From Pimelobacter simplex (GTDB lineage Bacteria; Actinomycetota; Actinomycetes; Propionibacteriales; Nocardioidaceae): a DNA stretch of 64,000 bases. A program made the position numbers and the translations under genes. Shown in pieces: positions 16,893 through 25,712 of this stretch. Under the pieces are notes generated by a model. The model had not been told where the DNA came from and did no database searches. It was given only the letters and a program-made list of their open reading frames with translations. Within the stretch, counting starts at the first letter, position 1. Every line of letters starts with the position of its first letter. The stretch lies in NCBI RefSeq assembly GCF_900114845.1, contig NZ_FOUK01000001.1, positions 1,342,479-1,406,478 of the forward strand. Direction: 5' to 3'.

Positions 16893-18618
16893 CGGCGCGG
16901 CGCGGGTCGGGCGTGCGCTGCTCGACCGGCTGCGGCGGCTCTGGGGCTGGCTGGCGCCGCGGCTGCGGCGCGCGCTGACGTTCTGGCGCCGCTCGATCCA
17001 GGCCCGGGTGGTGGCGAGCACCCTGGTGCTCTCGGCGGTCGTGATCAGCGGCGTGGGCTGGATCCTGCTGCAGCAGACCCGCGACGGCCTGCTGCGCCAT
17101 CGTGCCGAGGTGGTGCTGGGCGAGGTGGACGCCGAGGTGTCCGACGCCCGGGACCGGCTCGAGGCGGCGTCCGGCACCGAGGTCAACGCCGGCCGCCAGC
17201 AGCGCGACCTGGTCGACCCGATCATCGAGCGCGGGGTCAGCCGCGGGTACGCCGTCGTGCTGGCGGGTCCCGAGGGCGACGACCCGCCGCTGCGCACCGG
17301 CGGCGGCGAGTACACGAGCGGGCTCGACCTGGTCAGCGTGCCGCGGAGCCTCGAGGACCACTTCGACGGCGTCAACCGGCCCACGGCGTGGACCTACACC
17401 GACATCGTGCGCCGGCCGCGGGACGCGACCACCGGTGTCGAGGGGCCGACCACGCGGGTGCCGGGGATCATCGTCGGCTCCCAGGTCCAGCTGCCGTCCG
17501 ACGGCAAGACCTACACGCTCTACTTCCTGTTCCCGCTCACCGAGGAGAAGGACACGCTCGGCCTGGTCACCCGTGCACTCCTGACCGCCGCCGGCCTGCT
17601 GCTCGCGCTCGTCGCGGGGCTCACCTGGGTGGTGACCCGGCAGGTGGTCACCCCGATCCGGATGGCCCGCCAGGTCGCCGAGCGGCTCGCCGCGGGCCGG
17701 CTCCAGGAGCGCCTGCAGGTGGCCGGCGAGGACGACATCGCCCGGCTGGCCTACTCCTTCAACCAGATGGCGACCAACCTGCAGCGCCAGATCCGCCAGC
17801 TCGAGGAGCTGAGCTGGGTCCAGCGCCGGTTCGTCTCCGACGTCTCCCACGAGCTGCGCACGCCGCTGACCACGGTCCGGATGGCCTCGGACGTCCTCCA
17901 CGACGCGCGCGAGCAGTTCGACCCCGGCACCGCGCGCGCCGCCGAGCTGCTCCAGGCCGAGCTCGACCGCTTCGAGAACCTGCTCGTCGACCTGCTGGAG
18001 ATCAGCCGCTTCGACGCCGGCGCCGCCGTCCTCACTCCCGAGAACGTCAACCTCGGTGACGTCGTACGTCGGGTCGTCGCCGCCGCCCAGCCGCTGGCCG
18101 ACCAGCGGGGCATCCGGGTGGTCGTCGAGGAGCCCCGCGTCCCGGTCCGCGCCGAGGTCGACGTGCGCCGCGTCGAGCGGATCGTGCGCAACCTGGTCAC
18201 CAACGCGATCGACCACGCGCTCGTCGACGACCCCGACGAGGCGGTCATCGTCCGGCTCGCCTCCGACGACGAGGCGGCGGCGATCACCGTCCGCGACCAC
18301 GGCATCGGGCTGGCGCCCGGGGAGGCCTCGATGGTGTTCAACCGGTTCTGGCGCTCCGACCCGGCCCGGACCCGCACCAGCGGCGGCACCGGCCTCGGCC
18401 TGGCCATCGCCCAGGAGGACGCGCACCTGCACGGCGGCTGGCTGCAGGCCTGGGGACGCACCGGCCAGGGGGCGCAGTTCCGGCTCACCGTGCCGCGCCA
18501 CAACGGCGGCACGCTGCGGCACAGCCCGCTCCCGCTGATCCCCGAGGACGCCGCGTCCAGCGATGCCGCCGTGGTCGGCCCGGGCACGGTCGTCCCGGCG
18601 CGCGAGGAGGAGCGATGA
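16861..18618 (+). CDS. mtrB: MtrB sensor histidine kinase
   Basis: About 585 residues. Two membrane helices (near 45-65 and 240-260) bracket an extracytoplasmic sensor region of about 175 residues. Then come a HAMP segment (VVTPIRMARQVAERLAAG), the HisKA helix with His330 in SDVSHELRTPLTT, and the ATPase domain with N, G1 and G2 boxes (NLVTNAIDHA, DHGIGL, GGTGLGLAI). It phosphorylates MtrA. The GTG at 16861 overlaps mtrA by 32 bases; GTG 16864 is an equally possible start. The Pro/Ala tail after residue 550 is a poorly conserved extension. It shares ATGA with lpqB. Confidence 0.95.
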   Translation: MVSGTRPAPPSGAARVGRALLDRLRRLWGWLAPRLRRALTFWRRSIQARVVASTLVLSAVVISGVGWILLQQTRDGLLRHRAEVVLGEVDAEVSDARDRLEAASGTEVNAGRQQRDLVDPIIERGVSRGYAVVLAGPEGDDPPLRTGGGEYTSGLDLVSVPRSLEDHFDGVNRPTAWTYTDIVRRPRDATTGVEGPTTRVPGIIVGSQVQLPSDGKTYTLYFLFPLTEEKDTLGLVTRALLTAAGLLLALVAGLTWVVTRQVVTPIRMARQVAERLAAGRLQERLQVAGEDDIARLAYSFNQMATNLQRQIRQLEELSWVQRRFVSDVSHELRTPLTTVRMASDVLHDAREQFDPGTARAAELLQAELDRFENLLVDLLEISRFDAGAAVLTPENVNLGDVVRRVVAAAQPLADQRGIRVVVEEPRVPVRAEVDVRRVERIVRNLVTNAIDHALVDDPDEAVIVRLASDDEAAAITVRDHGIGLAPGEASMVFNRFWRSDPARTRTSGGTGLGLAIAQEDAHLHGGWLQAWGRTGQGAQFRLTVPRHNGGTLRHSPLPLIPEDAASSDAAVVGPGTVVPAREEER

Positions 18619-20351
18619 ACCGCCGGATCGTCAGCCTGGCCGCCGTGATCGCGCTCGCGGTGGTCCTGTCGGGCTGCGTCTCGCTGCCGACCAGCGGACC
18701 GGTCGTCGAGAGCGGCGGCACCAACCGCACCGACACCCGCCGGGCCAGCGACATCGACGCCCGGCCGCCCGGCGCGGGCGCCACCCGGACCGAGGTGATC
18801 ACCGGCTTCCTCGACGCGATGACCGCGTGGCCGATCCAGACGAGCGTCGCCAAGCAGTACCTCACCGGCGAGGCCTCCGCGGGCTGGAACCCCGAGCAGG
18901 AGACCGTCATCTACAGCGACTCGCTGCCGGTGCGCGAGACCGCGGGCTCGGTCTCGGTCCAGCTCACCGCCGCGGACCGGCTCGACCAGATCGGGGCCTG
19001 GCGGGGCGCGATGCCCAAGGACGAGCTCACCCTGACCTTCCACCTCGCCATCGAGAACGGCGAGTTCCGGATCGCCGACCCGCCCGACGCGCTCGTCGTC
19101 CCGGCGTCGTGGTTCCGGCAGCGCTACCGCCAGGTCTCGCTCTTCTACTTCGACCCGCTCGCGCAGATCCTCGTCCCGGAGCCGGTGTTCGTGCCGCTGG
19201 GCGACCAGCTCGCGTCGAGCCTGGTCTCGGCGCTGCTCAGCGGACCGCCGCCGCTGGCGCGGGGGATCGTCCGCTCGTTCCTGCCCCCCGGCCTGACCGT
19301 CGGTCTCTCCGTGCCCGTCGACGACGAGGGCATCGCCCACGTGACGCTGGTCGGCGAGGCGCCGAAGGTGACCGCCGAGGAGGCCGAGCTGATGCTCGCC
19401 CAGCTCGCCTGGACGCTGCGCCAGGACCCGAGCATCACCGCGCTGCGGGTCAACCTCGACGGGACCGACCTGCCCCTGCCCGGTGGCGCCTCGCAGTACT
19501 CCGTCGAGTCGGCCTCCGCCTTCGGCCCGGCCGGACCGGGCTCCGGGCACCAGGTGTACGGGATCAGCCGCGGCCGGCTCGTCTCCGGCCCCCTCGGCGA
19601 GCTCTCGGTCGTCACCGGCGACTTCGGCGCGGACGACGCGGGGCTGGTCGCCGTCGCCGTCCGGCCCGACGGCGAGCGGGTCGCCGGCGTCGACCTCGGC
19701 GGTCGCCGGGTCCGGGTCGGGCCCCTGCGCGCCGACTCCGCCGAGGCGCTCACGACGGTGCTCAGCGGGGGCCAGTACGCGCGGCCGAGCTGGGACAGCG
19801 TGGGCCGGCTGTGGGTCCTCGACCGCCGCTCGGGAAGCGCCGTGGTGTGGCTCGTCGAGGACGGCGAGGCCCGCCAGATCGACGTCGCGGGGGTGACCGG
19901 CGCCCGCGCCCGCTCGCTCATCGTGAGCCGCGACGGCACCCGCCTGATCGCCGTCGTCCGCGGTCCCGACGGCGACCGCGTGCTCGGCGCCCGGGTCGTG
20001 CTCGGCGCCCGCGGCAGGGTCGGCCTGACCCACGAGGCGTCCGTCGTCCGGCCGCCCGACGGCAGCCGGATCGCCGACCTCTCCTGGACCAGCCCGATCC
20101 AGATCGGCCTGCTCGCGCCGACCTCGCCCGGCGTGCTGTCCGAGGTCGACGTGGTCTCCGCCGACGGGGCCACCGTCGGCGTCGACGCGCTCTCGACGAT
20201 CGTCACCGGACGGGTGATCGGCTTCACGGCGTCCCCGGTCGCCGACACCCCGATGCTCGCCGTCTACGGCGACCGCTACATCGACGTCGTGCGCCAGGAG
20301 TCGTACGACGCCGGGTCCCTCCCGCTCACCCAGCTCGACTACGCCGGCTAG
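18615..20351 (+). CDS. lpqB: LpqB lipoprotein with GerMN and beta-propeller domains
   Basis: A 578-residue lipoprotein. The signal peptide ends in LSGC with Cys21 as lipid attachment site. A GerMN domain lies in about residues 190-290 and the rest is a beta-propeller-like region typical of LpqB. In mycobacteria LpqB interacts with the MtrB sensor region and modulates its phosphorylation; the same role is inferred from its place as third gene of the operon, coupled to mtrB by ATGA. It acts on the outer face of the membrane. Length and layout are normal. Confidence 0.94.
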   Translation: MNRRIVSLAAVIALAVVLSGCVSLPTSGPVVESGGTNRTDTRRASDIDARPPGAGATRTEVITGFLDAMTAWPIQTSVAKQYLTGEASAGWNPEQETVIYSDSLPVRETAGSVSVQLTAADRLDQIGAWRGAMPKDELTLTFHLAIENGEFRIADPPDALVVPASWFRQRYRQVSLFYFDPLAQILVPEPVFVPLGDQLASSLVSALLSGPPPLARGIVRSFLPPGLTVGLSVPVDDEGIAHVTLVGEAPKVTAEEAELMLAQLAWTLRQDPSITALRVNLDGTDLPLPGGASQYSVESASAFGPAGPGSGHQVYGISRGRLVSGPLGELSVVTGDFGADDAGLVAVAVRPDGERVAGVDLGGRRVRVGPLRADSAEALTTVLSGGQYARPSWDSVGRLWVLDRRSGSAVVWLVEDGEARQIDVAGVTGARARSLIVSRDGTRLIAVVRGPDGDRVLGARVVLGARGRVGLTHEASVVRPPDGSRIADLSWTSPIQIGLLAPTSPGVLSEVDVVSADGATVGVDALSTIVTGRVIGFTASPVADTPMLAVYGDRYIDVVRQESYDAGSLPLTQLDYAG

Positions 20352-20413
20352 GTCCTCCACAGGCCGCGGCCCCGCGCTTGCCCGGCCGGCCGGGGCTTGG
20401 TGAGGTGGCGGAC

Positions 20414-21154
20414 GTGCCCGCCCTGCCCGTCCTGCCTCAGCTCGCCGACGCCTTCGCCGACCTCGTGCTCGGCTCGCGCTGCGTCGGCTGCGAGCGGCCC
20501 GGGCGCGCCCTGTGCCCCGCCTGCTGGACCGCACTGCCCGACGTCGCGACGCCCCACGGCACCGTGCCGCCGGCGACCGGGACGGTGACCACCTTCGCCG
20601 TCGGCGACTACGACACCGTGCTGCGCGCGCTCGTGCTGGCCCACAAGGAGCACCGGGTCCTCGCGCTCACCCGGCCCCTCGGCCGGCTGCTCGCCCGCTC
20701 GGTCCGCGCGGCGCTCGACGACGCCGCGGTGCCGGCCGGGAGCGGACCGGTCCTCCTCGTGCCGGTGCCCTCCCGGCCCGCCGCCGTGCGCCACCGCGGG
20801 CACGACCCGACCCTCGCCATGTCCCGCGCCGCCGCCCGCGCGCTCGGCCCCGGCGTGCGCGTCGCCCGGCTGGTCCGGGTCCGCCCCGGCGCCGGTCTCG
20901 TCGACCAGGCCGGGCTCGGTGTCGCCGCCCGCGCCGCCAACCTCGCGGGGACGCTCACCGCACCCGCGGGCGTCGTCCGGAGGGTGGGGGAGCGGTGCCC
21001 CCGCGCTCACGTCGTCCTCTGCGACGACGTCCTCACCACCGGCGCCACGCTGCGCGAGGCACAGCGCGCGCTCCGTGCCACGGGGGTGCCCGTGCTGGCC
21101 GCCGCGACCGTCGCCGCGACCCGGCGCAAGGTCGCCGTCCCGAACTTCGGGTGA
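20414..21154 (+). CDS. ComF-family phosphoribosyltransferase-like protein
   Basis: About 246 residues. An N-terminal zinc-finger-like region RCVGCERPGRALCPACW (from residue 22) precedes a type I phosphoribosyltransferase fold whose PRPP loop is VVLCDDVLTTGATL, near residues 200-213. ComF proteins aid DNA uptake in competent bacteria; the actinobacterial copy after lpqB (Rv3242c) has unknown function. GTG 20414 is preferred because GAGG (20402-20405) lies eight bases upstream; GTG 20405 is an alternative. A 60-base gap after lpqB contains the palindrome CCCGGCCGGCCGGG. Confidence 0.86.
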   Translation: MPALPVLPQLADAFADLVLGSRCVGCERPGRALCPACWTALPDVATPHGTVPPATGTVTTFAVGDYDTVLRALVLAHKEHRVLALTRPLGRLLARSVRAALDDAAVPAGSGPVLLVPVPSRPAAVRHRGHDPTLAMSRAAARALGPGVRVARLVRVRPGAGLVDQAGLGVAARAANLAGTLTAPAGVVRRVGERCPRAHVVLCDDVLTTGATLREAQRALRATGVPVLAAATVAATRRKVAVPNFG

Positions 21155-21181
21155 AGGCTTTCTTCGTCACCACCGACGGAC

Positions 21182-21187
21182 TAACGT
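21182..21187 (+). promoter_or_regulatory. -10 box of the hpf leader
   Basis: TAACGT lies about 490 bases before hpf. It implies transcription starting near 21194 and a long non-coding leader. Confidence 0.45.
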
Positions 21188-21193
21188 CTGGTC

Positions 21194-21660
21194 ATGGAGT
21201 CCGCCCGGGTCCGTGGTTGCGTCGCCCAGGCCGGGCGCGAGCCCGTCCAGGTGTGGCAAGCCGATGCCAGTCGCAGGCGAAACGGCCCACGTAAGCCGGC
21301 CCCCGGGTCGGTGATCACGGTGCGGCTTAGTCGTCAGTCCTGCCTCGGTCCGGACGTCAGATACGTCCGGCTCCGGGAGAAGGTCAGTAGTGGCAACAAG
21401 CTGCGAGAGCCTCAGCAGGCGGGTGTGGGGGAGAAGACCAGGTCGGCCGGGCGGAACTCCTCTCTCTTGGGCGCGAGCGCGTCTTCGACGCTTCGAACCG
21501 GCAGCAAGCTGCCCGACGAGCGGCTCTCGACGCGCTGCCGCGCTCGCAGTCGGTATTCCACCGGCGCCTCGGGCGCCCCTTCCTTTCCGTCGGTCGAGCA
21601 CACGGCCGACGAGCAGACGTCCCGCCCCGGATGGCGGGAGAACCCATCACACCGAAAATC
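21194..21660 (+). ncRNA. Candidate raiA-type structured RNA upstream of hpf
   Basis: The 520 bases between comF and hpf hold no credible gene. The region has a promoter at its left end, less codon-like composition than its surroundings and several hairpins: CCGGACGT-CAGAT-ACGTCCGG near 21350-21370, GCCT-CAGC-AGGC (21409-21420) and GGCGCC-TCG-GGCGCC near 21566-21580. The near-repeat GGCAACAAGCTGC / GGCAGCAAGCTGC occurs twice. A conserved large RNA, the raiA motif, is known upstream of raiA/hpf genes in actinobacteria. Identity is inferred from position and structure; I cannot align it to the consensus. Exact ends are uncertain. Confidence 0.45.
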
Positions 21661-21674
21661 CTTGGAGGTATCTG

Positions 21675-22298
21675 ATGGACGTCGTGGTCACTGGACGGCA
21701 CTGCGAGATCTCGGACCGGTTCCGAGAGCATGCCGCTGAGAAGCTCGCGAAGCTGGAGAAGCACGATCACCGCATCATGCGGGTGCACGTGGAGGTGGAT
21801 TGCGAAGCCAACCCGCGCCAGCACGACCATTCCGTCCATGTGGAGCTGACGGCCTATTCCAAGGGGCCGGTGATCCGCGCGGAGGCGTCCGCCGACGACA
21901 AGATGGGCGCCCTCGACCTGGCCCTCGACAAGATGGCTGCGCAGATGCGCAAGGCTGCCGACCGGCGCCGGGTGCACCGGGGACGGCGGACGCCCGTCTC
22001 GGTGGGCAAGGCGCTCTCCGACGTGCAGGTCGAGACCGAGACCGAGAACGACGACGTCGCCATCGAGCGGCAGGTCGGGCCGATCACGGTGACCGGCGAC
22101 GGGCCTCTCGTCGTCCGCGAGAAGACCCACCCGGCCAACCCGATGACGCTCGACCAGGCCCTCTACGAGATGGAGCTCGTCGGGCACGACTTCTACCTGT
22201 ACGTCGACAAGGAGAGCGAGCGGCCGGCCGTCGTCTACCGCCGTCGCGGCTACGACTACGGGGTCATCTCGCTCGACATCGGGGGCGCCGAAGGCTGA
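21675..22298 (+). CDS. hpf: Long-form ribosome hibernation promoting factor
   Basis: A 207-residue HPF/RaiA protein. Residues 1-105 form the ribosome-binding S30AE domain (MDVVVTGRHCEISDRFREH, basic MRKAADRRRVHRGRR at its end), followed by an acidic linker and a C-terminal dimerisation domain (HPANPMTLDQALYEMELVGHDFYLYVD, RRRGYDYGVI). The long form pairs two 70S ribosomes into 100S dimers in resting cells. The start is fixed by GGAGG at 21664-21668, six bases before ATG. It follows a long structured leader, so expression may be controlled at RNA level. Confidence 0.95.
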   Translation: MDVVVTGRHCEISDRFREHAAEKLAKLEKHDHRIMRVHVEVDCEANPRQHDHSVHVELTAYSKGPVIRAEASADDKMGALDLALDKMAAQMRKAADRRRVHRGRRTPVSVGKALSDVQVETETENDDVAIERQVGPITVTGDGPLVVREKTHPANPMTLDQALYEMELVGHDFYLYVDKESERPAVVYRRRGYDYGVISLDIGGAEG

Positions 22299-22338
22299 TC
22301 CACAATGGTCTGGACCGCTGCGCACGCCGAAGTCGTGC

Positions 22339-22344
22339 CATGAT
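22339..22344 (+). promoter_or_regulatory. Probable -10 box of the NarL-type regulator
   Basis: CATGAT lies six bases before GTG 22351. It differs from the TANNNT boxes nearby only at the first base. A second start at GTG 22399, after a G-run, remains possible. Confidence 0.35.
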
Positions 22345-22350
22345 GCCGCT

Positions 22351-23058
22351 GTGGCGAGTGGGACTTCACCGGATGCCACAGGGCCGGGGGGGCAACCTGT
22401 GAGCGAGCCGGTACGTGTGGTGGTGGTCGACGACCAGGAGCTCTTCCGGCGTGGCCTGACGATGCTGCTGGGCATCGAGGACGGCATCGACGTCGTCGGC
22501 GAGGCCAGCAACGGCATCGACGGGGTCGCGCTCGTGACGAGCTCCGCGCCGGACGTCGTCCTGCTCGACGTACGGATGCCGAAGCAGTCGGGCATCGAGG
22601 CGTGCGTCGCGATCAAGGAGGCGGTCCCGACGACGAAGATCATCATGCTGACCGTCTCCGACGACGAGGCCGACCTCTACGAAGCGGTCAAGAGCGGCGC
22701 CTCGGGCTACCTCCTCAAGGACTCGTCCATCGAGGAGGTGGCCCAGGGCATCCGCGTGGTCGCCGACGGGCAGTCGCTGATCAGCCCGTCGATGGCGGCC
22801 AAGCTCATCGACGAGTTCAAGACCATGTCGAAGCCCGACCGGGCGACGGGCCCCGCCCTCAAGCTCACCGAGCGTGAGCTCGAGGTGCTGCGGTTCGTCG
22901 CCCGCGGGCTGAGCAACCGCGACGTCGCGGCCCAGCTCGCGATCAGCGAGAACACGGTCAAGAACCACGTGCGCAACATCCTGGAGAAGCTGCAGCTGCA
23001 CTCGCGCATGGAGGCGGTCATGTACGCCGTCCGCGCGAAGCTCGTCGAATTGGACTGA
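22351..23058 (+). CDS. NarL/FixJ-family response regulator
   Basis: A 235-residue regulator. Receiver domain at about 21-140 with VVVVDDQE, phosphorylation site Asp73 in VLLDVRMP and Lys in LLKDSS; LuxR-type helix-turn-helix at about 165-230 (LTERELEVLRFVARGLSNRDVAAQL, ENTVKNHVRNIL). Streptomyces carries a similar orphan regulator just after hpf. No partner kinase is in the window. Target genes are unknown; the position suggests a link to growth arrest. The 17 residues before the receiver are weakly conserved and would be removed if GTG 22399 is the start. Confidence 0.9.
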   Translation: MASGTSPDATGPGGQPVSEPVRVVVVDDQELFRRGLTMLLGIEDGIDVVGEASNGIDGVALVTSSAPDVVLLDVRMPKQSGIEACVAIKEAVPTTKIIMLTVSDDEADLYEAVKSGASGYLLKDSSIEEVAQGIRVVADGQSLISPSMAAKLIDEFKTMSKPDRATGPALKLTERELEVLRFVARGLSNRDVAAQLAISENTVKNHVRNILEKLQLHSRMEAVMYAVRAKLVELD

Positions 23059-23208
23059 TCTGACTCGCGCGAGCGCGTCGCTCGGGCCTCGCGCCGCGCT
23101 GCCGCGCGCGCAGTCGAGGCCTGCGCGGGGCGAGGTTCGCCGAGCGGCCAGCCGGTCGGCACGACTGACTCCCGGCCGGCTGTCGGCGCCGCCTCCTAGG
23201 GTGGCGCC
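23059..23208 (+). other. Intergenic region with hairpin and leaderless promoter of the YcaQ-type gene
   Basis: No gene. CAGCCGG (23149-23155) pairs with CCGGCTG (23176-23182) and may terminate the regulator transcript. TAGGGT at 23197-23202 lies six bases before the GTG at 23209 and is the next gene's -10 box. Confidence 0.5.
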
Positions 23209-24420
23209 GTGAGTACGCAGTCACTGTCGCTGTCGCAGGCCCGCCGGATCGCGCTGGCCGCGCAGGGCTTCCTCGACCCGCCGCACGCCGTCCCGACGCT
23301 GCGGACGTTCGACCGCACCCTCGCGCGCACCGGCGTCCTGCAGGTCGACAGCGTCAACGTGCTGCAGCGGGCGCACTACATGCCGCTCTACTCGCGGATG
23401 GGTGCCTACGACGCCGAGCTGCTGCGGCGGGCGGGCTCGGGCCGGAGCCGGCGGCGGGTGGTGGAGTACTGGGCGCACGTCCAGGCCTACATGCCGGTCG
23501 AGCTGTGGCCGGCGATGAGGCACCGGATGGACGACTACCGGGGGCGACGGGGCAAGTGGTTCACGGTGTCCGAGGGCGACGAGCTCGAGACCGCGCTGAT
23601 CGCCGAGATCACCGATCGGGGGGCGAGCACCGCGCGTGAGCTGGACGACGGGCTGCCGCGCGCCAAGGAGCACTGGGGCTGGAACTGGTCGCGCACGCGC
23701 CGGATGCTCGACTACCTCTACATGACCGGCGAGCTCGCGATCGCGGGGCGCAACAGCCAGTTCGAGATCCGCTACGACCTGCCCGAGCGGGTGCTGCCGG
23801 CGGCGGTCCTCGACCAGCCGGCGTTGAGCAAGGCCGACGCCCACCTCGAGCTCGTACGACGAGCCGCGCGCTCCCACGGCGTCGGCACGGTCCAGGACCT
23901 GGCCGACTACTACCGCATCCGGGCGGGCGACGCCCGGCCGGCGGTCGACGCGCTGGTGGCCTCCGGTGAGCTCGAGCCGGTCCAGGTGGCCGGGTGGCAG
24001 CGGCCGGCGTACCTGCACCGCGAGGCGCGGCTCCCGCGCCGGGTCCGGGCCCGCACCCTGCTGAGCCCCTTCGACCCCGTCGTGTGGGAGCGGGCGCGCG
24101 CCGAGGCGCTGTTCGAGTTCTTCTACCGGATCGAGATCTACACGCCGCCCGAGCGGCGGGTGCACGGCTACTACGTGCTGCCCTTCCTGCTCGGCGAGCG
24201 GATCGTCGGCCGGGTCGACCTCAAGGCCGACCGGGCGACGTCCCGGCTGCTGGTGCAGTCGGCCTGGTCCGAGCCGCACGCGCCCGCCGACACCGCGGCC
24301 GAGCTGGCCGCCGAGCTCGAGCGGATGGCGGGGTGGCTGGGGCTGGCCGAGATCGTGGTGGCGCCGCGGGGCGACCTGGCGCCGGCCCTCGCGGTGGAGG
24401 TCAGCAGCCAGGCCGCCTGA
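23209..24420 (+). CDS. YcaQ-type (HTH_42 fold) DNA glycosylase family protein
   Basis: A 403-residue winged-helix-repeat protein of the YcaQ/AlkX family, whose E. coli member unhooks DNA interstrand crosslinks. The catalytic Q-phi-D motif is visible as LQVDSVN near residues 43-49, followed by VLQRAHYMPLYSR. Other conserved blocks are EYWAHVQAYMP, KEHWGWNWS, LSPFDPVVWERAR and EIYTPPERRVHGYYVLPFL. Repair of crosslinked or alkylated DNA is the expected role; substrate is unproven in actinobacteria. It has its own leaderless promoter and converges with fdxA four bases away. Confidence 0.88.
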   Translation: MSTQSLSLSQARRIALAAQGFLDPPHAVPTLRTFDRTLARTGVLQVDSVNVLQRAHYMPLYSRMGAYDAELLRRAGSGRSRRRVVEYWAHVQAYMPVELWPAMRHRMDDYRGRRGKWFTVSEGDELETALIAEITDRGASTARELDDGLPRAKEHWGWNWSRTRRMLDYLYMTGELAIAGRNSQFEIRYDLPERVLPAAVLDQPALSKADAHLELVRRAARSHGVGTVQDLADYYRIRAGDARPAVDALVASGELEPVQVAGWQRPAYLHREARLPRRVRARTLLSPFDPVVWERARAEALFEFFYRIEIYTPPERRVHGYYVLPFLLGERIVGRVDLKADRATSRLLVQSAWSEPHAPADTAAELAAELERMAGWLGLAEIVVAPRGDLAPALAVEVSSQAA

Positions 24421-24424
24421 GCGA

Positions 24425-24745
24425 TCAGGCCGAGGCCACCGGCAGCGCCGCCACCACCGGGTGGTCGTGCGCCACCACCCCGAGCGCCCCCGCCCCACCC
24501 GGCGAGCCGAGGTCGTCGAAGAAGCCCGTGTTGACGGCGAGGAAGTCCTCCTGCCCGGCGGGCAGGTCGTCCTCGTAGTAGATCGCCTCGACCGGGCAGA
24601 CCGGCTCGCAGGCGCCGCAGTCGACGCACTCCTCGGGGTGCACGTAGAGCATCCGGGTGCCCTCGTAGATGCAGTCGACCGGGCACTCCTCGACGCAGGA
24701 GCGGTCCTTGACGTCCACGCAGGACGCCGAGATCACGTAGGTCAT
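24425..24745 (-). CDS. fdxA: Seven-iron ferredoxin
   Basis: A 106-residue ferredoxin with 3Fe-4S and 4Fe-4S sites: Cys9, Cys17, Cys21 and Cys25 in the first half and CVDCGACEPVCP in the second. It carries low-potential electrons in the cytoplasm. As the last gene of the 2-oxoacid oxidoreductase operon, its ATG overlaps the stop of the preceding iron-sulfur subunit, so it is the likely electron acceptor of that enzyme. Confidence 0.94.
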   Translation of the reverse strand: MTYVISASCVDVKDRSCVEECPVDCIYEGTRMLYVHPEECVDCGACEPVCPVEAIYYEDDLPAGQEDFLAVNTGFFDDLGSPGGAGALGVVAHDHPVVAALPVASA

Positions 24746-24987
24746 GCGCGCGGCGCCTTCAGCCGGTAGACGTCGAAGACGTAGTCGGGGCAGACCATCT
24801 GGCAGGCGGTGCAGCCGGTGCAGCCGTCGTGCAGGAGTGGGTAGCGGTAGCCCATCTCGTTGACGTCGGTCGACATCTCCAGCACCGACGGCGGGCAGGC
24901 GGCGATGCAGAGCTCGCAGCCCTTGCAGCGGTCGGCGTCGATGACCAGGGTGCCGCGGGTGACGCGGCCGTTCTCGGTGGTGGCCAT
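24742..24987 (-). CDS. 2-oxoacid:acceptor oxidoreductase delta subunit, two 4Fe-4S clusters
   Basis: An 81-residue ferredoxin-like polypeptide with two CxxCxxCxxxC motifs, CKGCELCIAACP and CTGCTACQMVCP, the layout of delta subunits of four-subunit 2-oxoacid:ferredoxin oxidoreductases. It passes electrons from the thiamine-diphosphate site to ferredoxin. It lies between the GntR gene and fdxA, sharing one base with the former's stop and four with the latter's start. Most actinobacterial KorAB enzymes lack such a subunit. Confidence 0.88.
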   Translation of the reverse strand: MATTENGRVTRGTLVIDADRCKGCELCIAACPPSVLEMSTDVNEMGYRYPLLHDGCTGCTACQMVCPDYVFDVYRLKAPRA

Positions 24988-25712
24988 CAGGCCTCTCCTT
25001 CGGGACGGACGAGGTTGCCGACGGTGAGCAGGTCCTCGACGGTGACGTCGAGGGCGTCGCCCTCGCTGTCGGGGAGGACGCCGCGGTCGCGGAGCACGCG
25101 CACGGCGTGCTCGCCGGTACCGACGACGTGGCGGACGGTGGCGGTGACGGCGGCCGCGGGGGTGTCGTCGCGGAAGGCCTCGAACTCGGCGCGGAAGAGG
25201 CTCCGCTCCTGCTCGAGGTCGTCCTCCATGGACAGTCGCGAGGCCACCCGGACCAGACCGTTGAAGGTCCGCAGCAGGGAGCGCAGGTGCGGTCCGCCGG
25301 CCGCGCGGGCGATGACCCGGCGGAAGCGCTGGGCCTGCTTCTCGAACTCGTCGACCGAGCCGGCGGCGAGGGCCGCCTCGGCGGCCTCGGTCAGCTCGGC
25401 CCAGACCTCGGGGTCGCGGCGCGAGACGACGGTGCGGGCGGGCAGCGCGGAGAGCAGGGCGTAGAGCGTGAACCCCTCGCGGACGTCGGCCACGCCGATC
25501 TCGGCGATGAACGCCCCGCGGTGGTAGGGCATCTCGACCAGCCCGTCGCGCTCGAGCTGGATGAGCGCCTCGCGGATGGGGGAGCGGCTCACGCCCAGGC
25601 TCTTGCCGAGGGCGTCGAGGTCGATCCGGTCGCCGGCGGCGAGCTCGCCGCTGATGATCCGCTGGACGACGACGTCCGCGACGGCCTGGCTCGTGTTGGC
25701 CCGCTCAAGCAT
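24987..25712 (-). CDS. GntR-family regulator with FCD ligand domain
   Basis: A 241-residue regulator: winged helix at about residues 8-70 (DLDALGKSLGVSRSPIREALIQLERDG) and an all-helical FCD effector domain from about 80 on. FCD regulators usually repress catabolic operons and are released by an organic-acid ligand. It is embedded in the oxidoreductase operon, its start overlapping the beta-subunit stop by eight bases, so it probably controls this operon and is the best candidate to bind the 19-base motif shared with the liv promoter. Confidence 0.9.
   Translation of the reverse strand: MLERANTSQAVADVVVQRIISGELAAGDRIDLDALGKSLGVSRSPIREALIQLERDGLVEMPYHRGAFIAEIGVADVREGFTLYALLSALPARTVVSRRDPEVWAELTEAAEAALAAGSVDEFEKQAQRFRRVIARAAGGPHLRSLLRTFNGLVRVASRLSMEDDLEQERSLFRAEFEAFRDDTPAAAVTATVRHVVGTGEHAVRVLRDRGVLPDSEGDALDVTVEDLLTVGNLVRPEGEA

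Noticed and set aside
21194..21739. 181-codon open frame upstream of hpf with a leaderless-like promoter
   Set aside because: It runs over the hpf ribosome site and start in another frame, and its Arg/Ser-rich product has no recognisable family. A structured RNA explains the region better.
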